Shown here one piece after another: positions 36,235 through 47,345 of a stretch of DNA of 64,000 nucleotides. The position numbers were made by a program, and so were the translations under genes. The notes below the pieces were generated by a model. That model worked only from the letters and a program-made list of their open reading frames with translations. It searched no databases and had not been told where the DNA came from. Each line of letters starts with the position of its first letter. The first letter of the stretch is position 1. This stretch comes from Amborella trichopoda (taxonomy: Eukaryota; Streptophyta; Magnoliopsida; Amborellales; Amborellaceae), in contig NW_006499776.1 in the NCBI RefSeq assembly GCF_000471905.2, positions 4,430,085 to 4,494,084 of the forward strand, in the 5' to 3' direction.

Positions 36235-39200
36235 TGTTGTCCTCAAAATCATCTCAGTTAATCAAATAACTAGGAGTACTTATCCCGGATTTCATCTTCT
36301 CGCTCCCATGTCGATTCTTCCCTTAAGTGGTACTGTCATAACACATGGACCAAGGGAATTTCTTTATTGTGCAATACCTGCACTCTCTTGTCCAGTAGTT
36401 CAATCGATCATTCAATATAAGTAAAGTCTTCTCAGATCAGAATTGGTTCATTCTTCAAGACATGGGACGGATCAGGCTGATATTTTCTCAACATTGAGAC
36501 ATGAAAAACATCATGAATGTTAGCCAACCTGGGTGGTAGGGCAAGTCAATATGCCACAACTCCGATTCTTTTTAAAATTTTAAAGGGTCCAATAAATCGT
36601 GGGCTCAGCTTTCCCTTCTTACCAAATCTCATAATGCCCTTAGTTGGCGATACTTTCAAGAAGGCCCAATCACTCACTTCGAGTTCGAGGTCTTTCCTTC
36701 AATTATTAGTGTAACTTTTTAGGCCACTCTGAGCAGTCTCGAGCCTCTCCCGAATCAAGGCAATATTTTATGAGGTCGCTTGAGCAATTTTTGGCCCTAA
36801 CAACCTCCTTTCACCGACCTCATCATCCCAACAGATTGGTGATCTGCACTTCCTTCCATACAAGGCTTCAAAAGGTGCCATCTAAATACTGGCTTGGAAA
36901 CTGTTGTTTTATGCAAACTCTACCAGAAGCATATGATAATCCCAGCTTCCTTTAAAATCTGTAATATAGGCCCTTAACATATCTTCCAGGGTCTAAATGT
37001 TCTCTTCGACTGCCCCTCAGTCTGGGGGTGAAAAGCACTACTAAAGGTGAGTTTTGTCCCCAAGGCTGATTGCAAACTATACCAAAAATCTCGAGGTAAA
37101 CCTAGTGTCCCTGTCGAATACAATGCTAACAGGTATACCATGAAATCTTACTATCTCTTTGATGTATAGCTGACCCAGTTTATCTAGGGTATAGGTTGCG
37201 CAGACCGGTAAGAAATGAGCAGCTTTAGTTAATCGGTCCACAATGACCCAAACACTATCATGCCCAATACCTAATCTAGGTAGGACAGACATAAAGTTCA
37301 TAGTGATGTGTTCCCATTTCCACTCTGGCATGGGTAAGGGTTGGAACAGTCCGATCGGTTTCTGATGTCCAGCCTTTACTTGCTGACATATCAAGCACTT
37401 AAAAATAAACTATGCCACTTCCCTCTTCATACTATTACACCAGAAGACCTTCTTCAGGTCCTGATACATTTTTGTGTTCCCTAGGTGTACCGTGTAACGG
37501 GAGTGGTGTGCTTCTTCTAATATAGCTATTTTTACACCCTCATCATTAGGAACACATACCCGATCTCTAAATCTCAACAACTCATCAGTGTCCACGGTGA
37601 AGTCCTCTTTTCTTTCCAATTTCATTTTTTCGAGAATTTTCATAAGTTGAGGATCTTCTTTTTGTGCCACTCGGATCTGTTGAAGGAGCTGGGGCTCCAC
37701 TCTTATACATGAAATCGTTCCCATCCCATTACTAAGGGGTAAAGACGGGTGCCATTCTACTGCATCTTTTAATAATTTGATCTATCGGACCATCATTTGA
37801 GCCACTGATACCATAGGCTTCCTACTCAGGGCATCGTTTGTCTTATTCGAGTGGTGATTAGTGGTACAGTCATAATCATTCAACAAGTCCATCCATATTC
37901 CTTGTCTCATGTTCAATTCTTTCTAAGAAAACAAATACTTAAGGCTCTTATGGTCAGTGAACACTTTAAATTGGGTCCCATACATATAATGCCTCAAAAT
38001 CTTCAGGAAAAAAACTACAACCGCAAGCTCCAAATCATGCGTTGGATAATTTTGTTCATATGGTTTTAACTGCCTAGAGGCATAGGCTATGATCTTTCCC
38101 CTTTACATCAACACACATCCAAGACCTTTATGAGAGGCAGCTGTGTAAACCACGAAGTCTTCGTTTCCCTCAGGCAAGGTTAGAATTGTTGTTGTAGTTA
38201 GTCTCTTCTTCATATCTTGAAAGCTTTTCTCATAGGCATCTGACCACACAAACTTTACATCCTTTTGGGTCAGGCGAGTCTAGGGAAGTGCTATCTTCAA
38301 GAAACCTTCTACAAAACATCTATAGTAACCCGTCAGTCCCAAAAAACTATGGATTTTTGACACATTTGTTGATCTTCCCCACTTAAGTACAACCTCGATA
38401 TTGCAAGGATCAACTGTGACCCTGTCATATAGAAACAATGTGCTCAAGGAAAGCCACGCTCGGGAGCCAGAACTCACTCTTACTTAACTTGACATACAAC
38501 GTTTTTGACTTTAAAGTCTGGAGGACCATCCTTATATGTTGTTCATGCTCGTTCAAATTCTTTAAGTACACCAGAATGTCATCAATAAAAACTACCACGA
38601 AATCATCCAGGAAGGGTCTAAAAACTCGGTTCATTAAATCCATAAAGACAGGTGGGGCATTGTTTAATCCAAACGGCATCACCAAATATTTATAATGACC
38701 ATACTGGGTCCTAAATGTGGTCTTGGAAACATCTTCTTCCTTAACCCCCAGCTGATGGTAGCTCGACCGGAGGTCAATCTTGGAAAATACTTGAGCAGCT
38801 TGAAGTTGATCGAACAAGTCCTAAATTTTGAGCAAGGGGGACTTGTTCTTTACCATGTCTTGATTCATCTGTCTATAAACAATACAGAGCCCCAACGACC
38901 CATCTTTCTAGTTTACAAATAAAACTGATGCACCTCATGGCGACACACTGAGACGAATGTTTATCTAATAACTCCTGCAGTTGTTCGTTTAGCTCCTTTA
39001 ACTCTGCTGGGGCTATCCTGTAAGGGGCTTTAAAAATGGAAGCAGTACTAGGGGCTGTTTCTGTTTCAAATTCTATCTCCCTTATTGAGGGAAGAGAGGT
39101 CAATTCCTCAAGAAAAACTTCTGGGTATTCCCTCACCACTGGTATCTCCTCTAACTTAGACTAGACATCCCAATTCTCTACCACATAAGCCAGGTACCCA

Positions 39201-39637
39201 ACATATATTTTGACCAAAAGGTGTGAAGCCTGAAGGGCACAGATAACGTGTAGAGGGCAAACATCCTTAATGCCCGTAACGTTCAATTCAAGCTGATTCG
39301 GGTGTCTAAAGATTACAATTTTATCATAACAATTCACCATAGCATGGTGTGTGGACAACCAGTCCATGCCGAAAATAATATCAAAATCTTGGAAGTCTAG
39401 GAGTACTAGATCTATAGGTAAAATATGCCCTTCAAGCACAACCCCACAATGTTTATATACTATATCAGTTTTTAAAGATTCCCCCATGGGTGTGCATATA
39501 ACCAAGGTCCAGTCAAGTTGCGTAGGTTTCACATTCATGTGGCATGCAAAATGTGGTGCGACAAAAGAGTGGGAAGATCTAGGATCAATTAAAATTTTAG
39601 CTTCAATTCCACGAACGGAAATCATACCTCGGGTCAC
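36235..39637 (-). pseudogene. Element C pol: protease, RT, RNase H, integrase
   Basis: From 39,637 down: protease with AKILIDPRSSHSFV, where family members have D-S-G at the catalytic loop, and FDIIFGMDWL. Reverse transcriptase spans 39,139-38,280 with [27 protein letters not shown] and catalytic [10 protein letters not shown]. RNase H remnants follow. Integrase (37,724-36,700) has the HHSRYTVHLGNTKMYQDLKK zinc arm and CLICQQVK. Its core reads HITMNFMSVLPR (the first catalytic Asp reads Asn), then VFDRDTRF. The C-terminal part to about 36,235 is full of stops. At least six frame breaks are present, so it is inactive. PLPMPEWKWEHI is typical of plant chromoviruses. Confidence 0.9.
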
Positions 39638-39658
39638 GGAGGTAGACGCCTTAGCCTC

Positions 39659-40619
39659 TTACTCCGTCAATGCGAATACCCGACCTTGGGTCCTTGGTCG
39701 GTCATCAGGTTCCTTCACCGGGTAGTCTTTAACCAAGTGGCCAGGCTTGCCACATCTGAAGCACGACTTTGTCTTTCGATAGCACTCGGCCGTCGTATGG
39801 TTACTTAACCTACAGTGAGGGCAAGCCTGGTGCCGATTATCCCATATATCGCCCAAGAAGGTCCTTTGGGCCTTAGCATTGCCCTGATTGTTCCTGCACT
39901 TAAATTCTCTCCTGGGAGGTGGTTGAGCCCTCCTCTTAAAATTCCCTGACGGTGCGGTCCCCCACTTTCCCGTCTTTCCTCAAAGGGAACTCTTCACAGT
40001 CTCTTTCTATCTTCATAGCAAGGTCAACTAAGGGGAAGAAGGCCTTGAGGTTGGCAAAAATTATCCTTCTCAGGCCCTCACAAACTTCTTGCTTTTCTCG
40101 CCTCCGTGTCGATAATGTGCATCGTGAACCGTGAGAGCTCAACAAACTTTGATGCGTAATGTTCTACTGCCAATGTCCCTTTCTGGAGCTTAATAATATC
40201 TACCTCCTTCCTCTCTCACACAGAGTCAGGGAAGAAATTTTCTCAAGTTGTTACTATCCCTGACCTTTCTTGAGACTCCTTTACTAAGCCCCACCAATGC
40301 TCAGCTTCTCCTTCTAGCAAGAAGGTTCCCAATCTAACCTTCAGCTCAACTGTACAGGGCAGAACGTCAAAAATCTTCTCCATCTGTCTTCTCCACCTCT
40401 CAGCTTCATACACTCCCCCATGCCCTAAGAAGGTCGGAGGTGCCACCCTCTTAATCTCTCTATCAAATTACTATCATTTTGATCTGGGATAGGGGTAGAA
40501 GGGACCGGCATCGATTCACTCATCATCTGGGTCATGGCCCCTAGAGTTCTGAAGAATTCACCAAAGGCCTCGTTGTTCTTATTGCTGGAACTCTCATTGT
40601 TGGCACGTGTCCTCGTCAT
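39659..40619 (-). pseudogene. Element C gag with broken zinc knuckle
   Basis: A Met at 40,619 starts MTRTRANNESSSNKN, which fits a gag start about 100 nt after the primer site. Frames then give PPTFLGHGGVYEAERWRRQM and EGEAEHWWGLVKE (40,446-40,243, the capsid signature) and EFPLRKDG. A nucleocapsid CFRCGKPGHLVKDYP follows near 39,760; the last Cys of the CCHC knuckle has become Tyr. At least three frameshifts separate these parts. Gag forms the particle that packages element RNA. Confidence 0.88.
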
Positions 40620-40717
40620 CTTTGACCTAAAACACAAGCACACAGTTACTAGCCTATCCAAAACTATGCTAAAGACACCTCTAAAACTTTTTAGGCCAAA
40701 ACTCCTATCCTAAACTG

Positions 40718-40732
40718 CCTCTGATAACATAA
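40718..40732 (-). other. Element C primer-binding site
   Basis: On the minus strand, AGTTATGTTATCAGAGG follows the LTR end directly. TTATCAGAGG resembles TGGTATCAGAG, the complement of the 3' end of initiator methionine tRNA used by many plant LTR elements. Two bases at the start differ, consistent with decay. Confidence 0.65.
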
Positions 40733-40734
40733 CT

Positions 40735-41929
40735 TGTCACAACCCCATGACCCCATATAGTACAAGTAGGAGGGCGACAGAGATCGCGATGTGATGTGGC
40801 AAACACCACTCAGGTGGGAGTGGCTCAATGCTTATAAAAGGTGGAATCAAGAGCAAGCAACGAAATAAAATAAAATCCATTCATCATTAATAGAGATTTA
40901 ACCAAAATGCAAAGTCATCTCCATATACAACCATTCTCCAAAATTTCTTTACAAATAGTTTTAGGCACTAGTGGCCCACAAAATACAAGATAAACATCAT
41001 CCAATAGCTAAGTGGCGCTGCCACCAAACACCTACTATTGAAAGCTCCCAAAGTCTCTTCACTAACTCCAAGCCTCATGCGTCCCAACGCACCGATTAGC
41101 TTCCCTCTCCCCCAGGGTCAGAAGTTATCACTCTACAAGAATGAAAATGAATACAATGCATTAAAATCCCAATAAGTAGATCCACACCATTGCATTCTGA
41201 CCTATAATTGATAATAACAAATAGCCAGTGTTCACCATTCACACAGGCATCACAAGATTATCTTTATCCATGCCTTTCAGTATTTTAGCAGTATAAGAAA
41301 GAGTACAGTTCATTTATTAGAATAACATACTGTGCATAAGCCATAAGTCATTTCATCTTTAGTAGAATAGAAACACCTACAAAGCACACAATGCACACAG
41401 TAGAAGCTAGAGTGACCTACTCCTGAAGTAGAAACCCCATCGATGAGGCCATGCCAATCCTGTAGCTTGATACTTCTATCCTCATTCAATAGGGAAGACA
41501 ATGATAAGTGGTTAACCCACTTCATACTGTCCTCACACACACACACACATATCCCTAGTGCACTTTGGGACTTTCGATAGGCGATGGCCTTGCAAGATAC
41601 GGCCCTCTCCTTATGCCCTTTTGGTGAGAGGGCGTTACACTATCATTGGGTGCCCCAATACGTAGTTCCCATAACATTTGGGGGCCCTCCCTGTTACTCA
41701 GTTTCACCTCCCAACCCCATTCCTATCATTGGGGTCAAGGATAGTCACTAATTGCCGGCATAACAGTATCCAACTACCAATGGGTGTCCCATTGCTTAGT
41801 GATTAGTGTCACAGTATATCGCAATATGGCAGTATCACAGTATAACAGTACCCACTACCAATGGGTGTCCCATTGCGTAGTGGTCAGTATCACAGTGGCT
41901 CACTGTATTAGTATCACAATATAAAATAG
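40735..41929 (-). repeat. 5' LTR of element C, truncated by element A
   Basis: About 1.2 kb aligned with the 3' LTR from 32,731. It contains the (CA)n run near 41,534 and CAGTATCACAGTGGCTCAC near 41,888. The alignment stops at ATAAAATAG, where the next bases TGTAGACACCCC start the LTR of element A. Five bases before the junction are AATAG, the predicted target duplication of element A. Confidence 0.85.
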
Positions 41930-43047
41930 TGTAGACACCCCATTTTAAATTTAGCAAAATTCTGTGGTTTCTTGAACCTTTAGGACCACACTGTTGTGGT
42001 CAACCCAAATCCATAGTCCATACAGCCTACCATGTGACCTATAACCATTCTGCTTACCCCGAACCCTGCAGAAGCCTTGTTTTGACCTAGTATTCTATAG
42101 ATGCCTTGTTTTACCAAACAAATCAATGAAAATAGTAAAAAAATCTTTTTTGACCTAAATTTTCTCTGAGAGCTTCACGAGAGGCTGAGGAACACACTTG
42201 AAGTAACATATTTCAATTTGGACAACATTTGGTTTGGTCGACACTGCCTAGACTGGGCAACACCAGTGGTGTCGCCCAGACTTGGTTGACCTGCCCTCTT
42301 TTGCCCAAAGTGAAATGTCCCTTTCGGAGTGGATTTCTCAGCTTTTTGTACCATTTTTCCACATTTGTTTGGGTGACACTAGGCGTGTAGCTCAGATCTG
42401 GATCCCCAAAAATTGAATTTTAGGCTAGAGGGTCTGTTGGTTATGGAAAGATGCCCGTCTCAACAGATCCTTGCCCTTTCTGAACCCTTTTTTGTGACCA
42501 TTTGAGAGAGGAGAGACAAGACCTCTTAGAGACTACTGCTGGAGAGAAAAACTTGATGGGCTAAGAAACCCTAATCTGAAAACCCTAACCCTAAACCTTA
42601 TATCTCTAAAGCACAACAATCCTAGTTCTAAACCATCCTCAAAGCACAACAACCCTTTTACACTAGAGATCTGCTGGTCAACATTTGAATCAAAGAGGCA
42701 AAGAGGACGCCAGTTTTGATACGGACGAGCCCTCGAAGGCTCAAGAGTCCCTGGCCATCCGGCCCGGTTTGGTATCATCTTATTCCCCATTCTTTCTTAT
42801 TCTTTTACCGTTTTGAATTTATTTTGATTAGGTTTGATCTGTTCATTTCTTTAAATTCGTGTTCTAGTATTTTGGATCATGTTGGCTCTGCCACAGATCT
42901 GAGAGCGAATTTGCTCGTTTTCGGGCAGATCTGGCGTCAGATCTGAATTTGATTTGTCTCGCTTTATCTACTACTTTATTTTCATCATTTTAAGGTGTCA
43001 AGATCTGAGAGATCTTCGTAAGAAGATCCGTCCGATTTTCATCTTCA
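41930..43047 (+). repeat. 5' LTR of element A, ~1.1 kb
   Basis: Starts TGTAGACACCCCATTTTAA, a common beginning for plant gypsy LTRs, and ends near ATCTTCA at 43,047, four bases before the primer site. It contains two hairpin-type GGGC(A/G)ACAC motifs (42,255 and about 42,371). Frames at 42,533-42,946 on both strands show no known domain. Confidence 0.8.
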
Positions 43048-43613
43048 ATAGTTTGGTGCCCACCGTGGGGCATTTCGAGCTTGATTCCATCACCAAAGCA
43101 TGAGTTTTATTCACTAGTTTTACTATTTTCAATCATAAAAAAGTCCCAAGAACCAGTTGTGACTAGGACCCAAGGTTTCGGTGCTGTGAAATCCTATCTT
43201 GGGCGACACCACCTGTGCCGCCCAGGTCCAGGGCGACACTCCTCGTGTCGCCCAAATTAAGAAGCATCATAATCTTATGAAACTTTGTAGTATTGTTCCA
43301 GAGACTCTCTTGTGACTGCTCAAAATATTTCAGATCAAAATAAAATTTGTAAAAATACAAACAAAATATTTTACTTAATACAGGTCTGTTTTATCTGCAC
43401 TTTTCTATTTTACTTTATTTTAATTTATTTCATCATAAATATTATTTTCCCTGCTTATACAAGTTTAGTGTAACCTTATTTCATCAAAATTCATAAGAAA
43501 GAAAATAATAAAAAAAATAAAAAAATTATTTTTTTGGGCGACACTAGCAGTGTCGCCCAGCCTGCAAGGGCGACACCAGTAGAGCCGCATGGGCGACACC
43601 ACCAGTGTCACCC
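42255..43613. repeat. Family of GGGCGACAC-loop-GTGTCGCCC hairpins
   Basis: Copies with 9-10-bp arms and short loops: 42,255-42,277 (one mismatch, loop AGT), 43,201-43,223 (one mismatch), 43,231-43,253 (perfect, loop TCCTC), 43,536-43,558 (perfect, loop TAGCA), and 43,591-43,613 (one mismatch, loop CACCA). Half-broken copies lie at about 42,371 and 43,568. They straddle the LTR and leader of element A. The loops differ while the arms are kept, which suggests that pairing or the arm sequence matters, or that a palindromic unit has spread. Confidence 0.85.
43052..43071 (+). other. Element A primer-binding site
   Basis: TTTGGTGCCCACCGTGGGGC lies four bases after the LTR end. This word is widespread just inside the 5' LTR of plant Tat-like elements. 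The tRNA was not assigned. Confidence 0.7.
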
Positions 43614-45237
43614 AGTTTCAGTTGTCCCAGAAAACGTTTGGGACCCCATAGACCTCTTTCAGAGGTTTTTGGCTTCATGTTCACCAATATTTAACTTAAA
43701 ATAATATATAAAAAATTATTTTGCTTCAGATAGGTCTGTTCTATTCTTGGCTTTTTTATTTTATTTTAGTTTGCTAATTTTCGATTGAAATCATGTTTTA
43801 CCTGCTTTCACCATGCTTATTTTAATTGTGTTTCATCAAAGTTAAAAAGATAATAACAAGAAAAAAATTACATTGAGTGTTGCTTGCACCCTCCTTGAAC
43901 TGTGTCCCATTCGAGTCACCCTTGACTCGAGCCGTGCTCAACATAGCACAGGCTGTGCTTTGTCTCATTGTCTTGGCTAGGGTTGCTTACCCCTCCATTT
44001 ACACTGTGCTTTGAGCGAGCTTAGCCTCAAAGCGCGCATCGCTAGGCACAATTAGTGTCAAGCACTCACTTTATTTCAACATTACATTGTGTGCTTGAAA
44101 ATTATTTTTTATTGTGTGCTTCTTTACAAACTCCAGCACACACTGGACTAGGAATGCCTAGGAAACTAGTAAAAAAATATTTCGAAAACGTCCAAAATCC
44201 TTGTTAACGGTGTGAGGGAAACCTAGCTTTGAGAGTGGAGGTGGTTGGGATTCGTGTAACTTTAACTGTGAGCGTCCCTCCGTAATCCTTTTCCTCAAAG
44301 AAACTCCGCGTATAGTAAGACCTGGTGAAAATCTTGTAACAGGAGGCCAGGACCTATGTGGGGACCTATATCAGCCAAGCCACATTTCAATAGTTAGGAA
44401 CTCACTCTCAAGTCAAGCCTACCTATAATCTAGGTCAAAAATTTTCGTGTGCTGTGCTTGCTTATTTCTATTGGTTAATCTTAGATCTCAGTCCGAACTT
44501 GCTTTTGGTCCAATCTGAACCCTTTGGGTCCAAGTCCAAGCTTGTACTCAGCATAGCCTAGGTCCGAACCAGGTTTCGCCTTGGTCCAAACTTAGGCACT
44601 CTCTTGGTTCGAGCTGAAGACTCATTCCTAATTCATCTTTGATCCAGTCCAGGTCCGTACCTGGTCCGATCATCAAATATCTCTGGGTCAAAGTTCAGGG
44701 ATATACCCAGTCTAGCCCAGTTCCGAAAAAGGTTCACACCTAGGTCCAAACCTATGTCCCCTTTTGGTCTGAGCCAAGGGCTCATGGCTTAAACCAACCT
44801 TGATCTGGTCCTGGTCCACACCCAGTCTGATCTTCAAAACCCTTGGTCCAAGCCCAAGCTTGCACCCAGCTCAGTCCATGTCCGAACAAGGCTCACACCC
44901 AGGTCTGGACCTAGACCTGCTTTTGGTCCGAGCCAAGACTCGTACCCATATAGTTTAGATCTTAGTCATGGTTCTAGCACAGGTCTTAGCTGAGAGTTGC
45001 CTCTAGAGTTTGACTAGGTTTTACCCTAGTTCAGGGTCTAAACCAAAACCTATTGAGTCTAGCAAGTCTAGGTTCCAGTCTAGTGTTAGTCTAGGTCTTA
45101 GTTAGGGTTTTACCCCTAAAGTCAGACTAGGTCTGCCCTAAGTTGTCGAGTTTAGCTCTTACCTAAGTCTAGATTCTATAATCCCACCAAAAGCAATCAC
45201 CACGTCAGTCACTCAAGGCAACTATGATGATCGCTCC
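43072..45237 (+). other. Element A untranslated leader with tandem duplications
   Basis: No coding signal. A ~340-bp segment is duplicated with divergence (43,231-43,567 and 43,568-43,890). Each copy has a hairpin, an AT-rich stretch with CAGGTCTGTTTTATC or TAGGTCTGTTCTATT, and CATCAAA(A/G)TT. Between 44,500 and 44,940 a ~165-bp unit with TTTTGGTC-GAGCCAAG, GATC-GGTCC-GGTCC and CAGTCCG words occurs about 2.5 times. 44,960-45,180 has further CTAGGTCT repeats. Leaders this long are usual in Tat-like elements. Confidence 0.7.
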
Positions 45238-47309
45238 ATGGCCGACTCCAAGCTTAACCTGTCCAAACCTAGGGACCAGTATGCTGCGATCCCTTCGGAT
45301 TATCGACAAAACTCAGGTCAATCCATTATCCAAGGGCTAAGTCTTCAATTAGAGGCAGAGTCCCAAGGATCTACTATTAATCCTGAAATCTATGTGGTCC
45401 GAAAAGTCGGCTCCACACGAAAACCTTTCAATAGTTAGGGAGTCCGACTGGGCATCATTCTACAAGGGTTTTAAAGCAACCAAAGTAGAAGTCGAGCAAG
45501 GGAAGAAGTTCAGGCCATATCAAACACCATATCCCACAACTCGAACCGAGATAACCCCGAGGCACAACAATCCCAAAACCAAGACCCATCTAGGTCTAGG
45601 GGATCTAACCCAACCATGAGCCACCATAGTAGAGGTCGTGACGTCCTGAACACTGTACAAAGCAGAGGTGTCAATCTAGACCGGCCCTTAAGAGAGATGG
45701 GCATCCAAGCTGCCCTTAAAAGTCAAGTTGACCTAGGTTACACCGTCCATGCCCCAACCTACAGATCGATCTCGAATCCATCTGGTGGTATAGGTCAACT
45801 CCTAGCACAATCGGTGGTGAGACCTATGAGACAATACGCCCCTCAGGCACAAATGTATCATACTGCTCTGGTGACTGCAACTCATCATTCTCAGGCCCAT
45901 GCAGGCCAACATATACCCCAAATCTTGACTCATCAGTCTACGCTTGGGAACCCACCGACCGGTGGGTCTACGGTCATGCCAAGTACTCAACACGAAGGCA
46001 CCATAAAAGCAATGCAGGATTTGCTTGTAAGAATGGGCATGCATGAAATTCTACCTCTGAACGCCTATGTTTATGAGATCCTTGGAGGCATGGAAGACAT
46101 TCCCTTGGGATTTGTTGTCTCAGAATTTAGAAACAAGTTAAATGGGAAGAGCGATCCAGATACTCCCATCAACACGTATCTCCTCTTCGTTCGAGCTTTA
46201 CGAGACAGGCCTAACCAGCTGAAGGCCATATTTTTTGCAAACATTGACCAGCGAGGCCTTGAACTTGCAATGGAGAACAATGTCCACTCGACCACACATC
46301 AATTCAGATGAGATGTTCAACCTATTCATCTCTCACTACAACGGGTCGACACCAAGACCTCTCTCTCTGGGTGAGCTCAATGCAACGAAACAAAACCCAG
46401 GGGAATCCTTCGAGGATTTCATTGGTCGATTCCGTGATGCTGCGATGCGGGTCTTAGAATGTCCACTTACGGACCCAGCCAAAATCTCCATAGTCTTAGT
46501 GAATGCTGCTCCTGAATATAAGACCTTCTTCAACCAAGGTCTTATCCCCCACTCCTTCGACTCCATGATTGAGCAAGTTGCACAACATGAAAGGGCTAGA
46601 GGGACACTCCTCAGCACCAGAACAGATAGTAAACCGATAACAACTCCCCAAAATAAGAGTAAAAACAATAACAAGGGGAATGCTTCAGGTCAAGTTAATG
46701 AGATTGTCGTTAATGGGCCAGCTCAAGGTTCTGTCATTCAGTAAAATAATCAAAACCAAAATCGAAGGTCAGCCTAGAGCCAATGCTCAAAATAATAACC
46801 AAAGGTGAGAGGATAATTTCACCCCTCTCAAAGACCCATTAGAAAAAGTGCTGAAAGTACTCTTAGCTAGAAATATGGTTTATCTCTTGCCACCATCTGA
46901 ACCACCATTTCAAGTCATGGATAAGAGCAAGTGGTGCAAATGTCATGAAAACCATGCTCATCATACTCAAAACTGTTTGTATTTCAAACGGGTGATTCAA
47001 GGGTTAATCAATAGGGGGGACATCTTTGTCGCACCTAGAAACCAACGTGTCGAAGAACCTAATCAAAAGATGGGTATCGTCACAAATCCTCTCCCTAACA
47101 TTATGGTCACAACGACCGAAAATCCGGGAGCTCAAGACAACTCGAAAGAGAATGTAGTCAATCACATGATTGAGAGTGGAGACAAAGAAGATGATCCCAG
47201 TCAATTCATATTTTCTTGTGATCATCACTTTCAAGAGTCCGAAGAAGATCTTTCGAGCCTTTTAAGAGGAAGCCCTTCACCTTCAAATCTCGATAATCTT
47301 CCAAAATAG
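45238..47309 (+). pseudogene. Element A gag
   Basis: Three overlapping frames make up the gag. 45,238-45,615 encodes an N-terminal tail in two frames. 45,616-46,311 carries a capsid start with RPLREMGIQAALKSQ and YEILGGMEDIPLGFV. 46,235-46,744 carries the rest (ESFEDFIGRFRDAAMRVLE, ISIVLVNAAPEYKTFF). A nucleocapsid-like WCKCHENHAHHTQNCLYFK follows at 46,945-46,985, with one Cys/His pattern and YFK-x-VIQGLINRG as in the Tat branch. It ends at a stop near 47,309. At least three frameshifts are present. The usual role is RNA packaging. Confidence 0.85.
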
Positions 47310-47345
47310 GATCGATATGACGAAGATGACACACTAGAGATCGAT

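Larger units (their letters stand above)
32731..41929 (-). mobile_element. Chromovirus-type Ty3/gypsy element C
   Basis: Minus-strand element. Its 3' LTR is at 32,731-36,214, its coding interior at 36,215-40,717, and its 5' LTR starts at 40,735 and is cut at 41,929 by element A. Order gag, protease, reverse transcriptase, RNase H, integrase is the gypsy order. Both LTRs end in the same TGTCACAACCCC-like sequence on the plus strand (TATCACGACCCC in the 3' copy). The 5' LTR is followed by a degenerate initiator-methionine tRNA primer site. The remaining ~2.3 kb of the 5' LTR must lie right of the window, beyond elements A and B. The inner edge of the 3' LTR lies 965 bp after the BAHD stop codon. 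Confidence 0.88.

Noticed and set aside
35842..36269. Three overlapping plus-strand frames up to 139 codons
   Set aside because: They translate the CTCTCACTGC minisatellite in three frames, lie inside an LTR, and have no domain.
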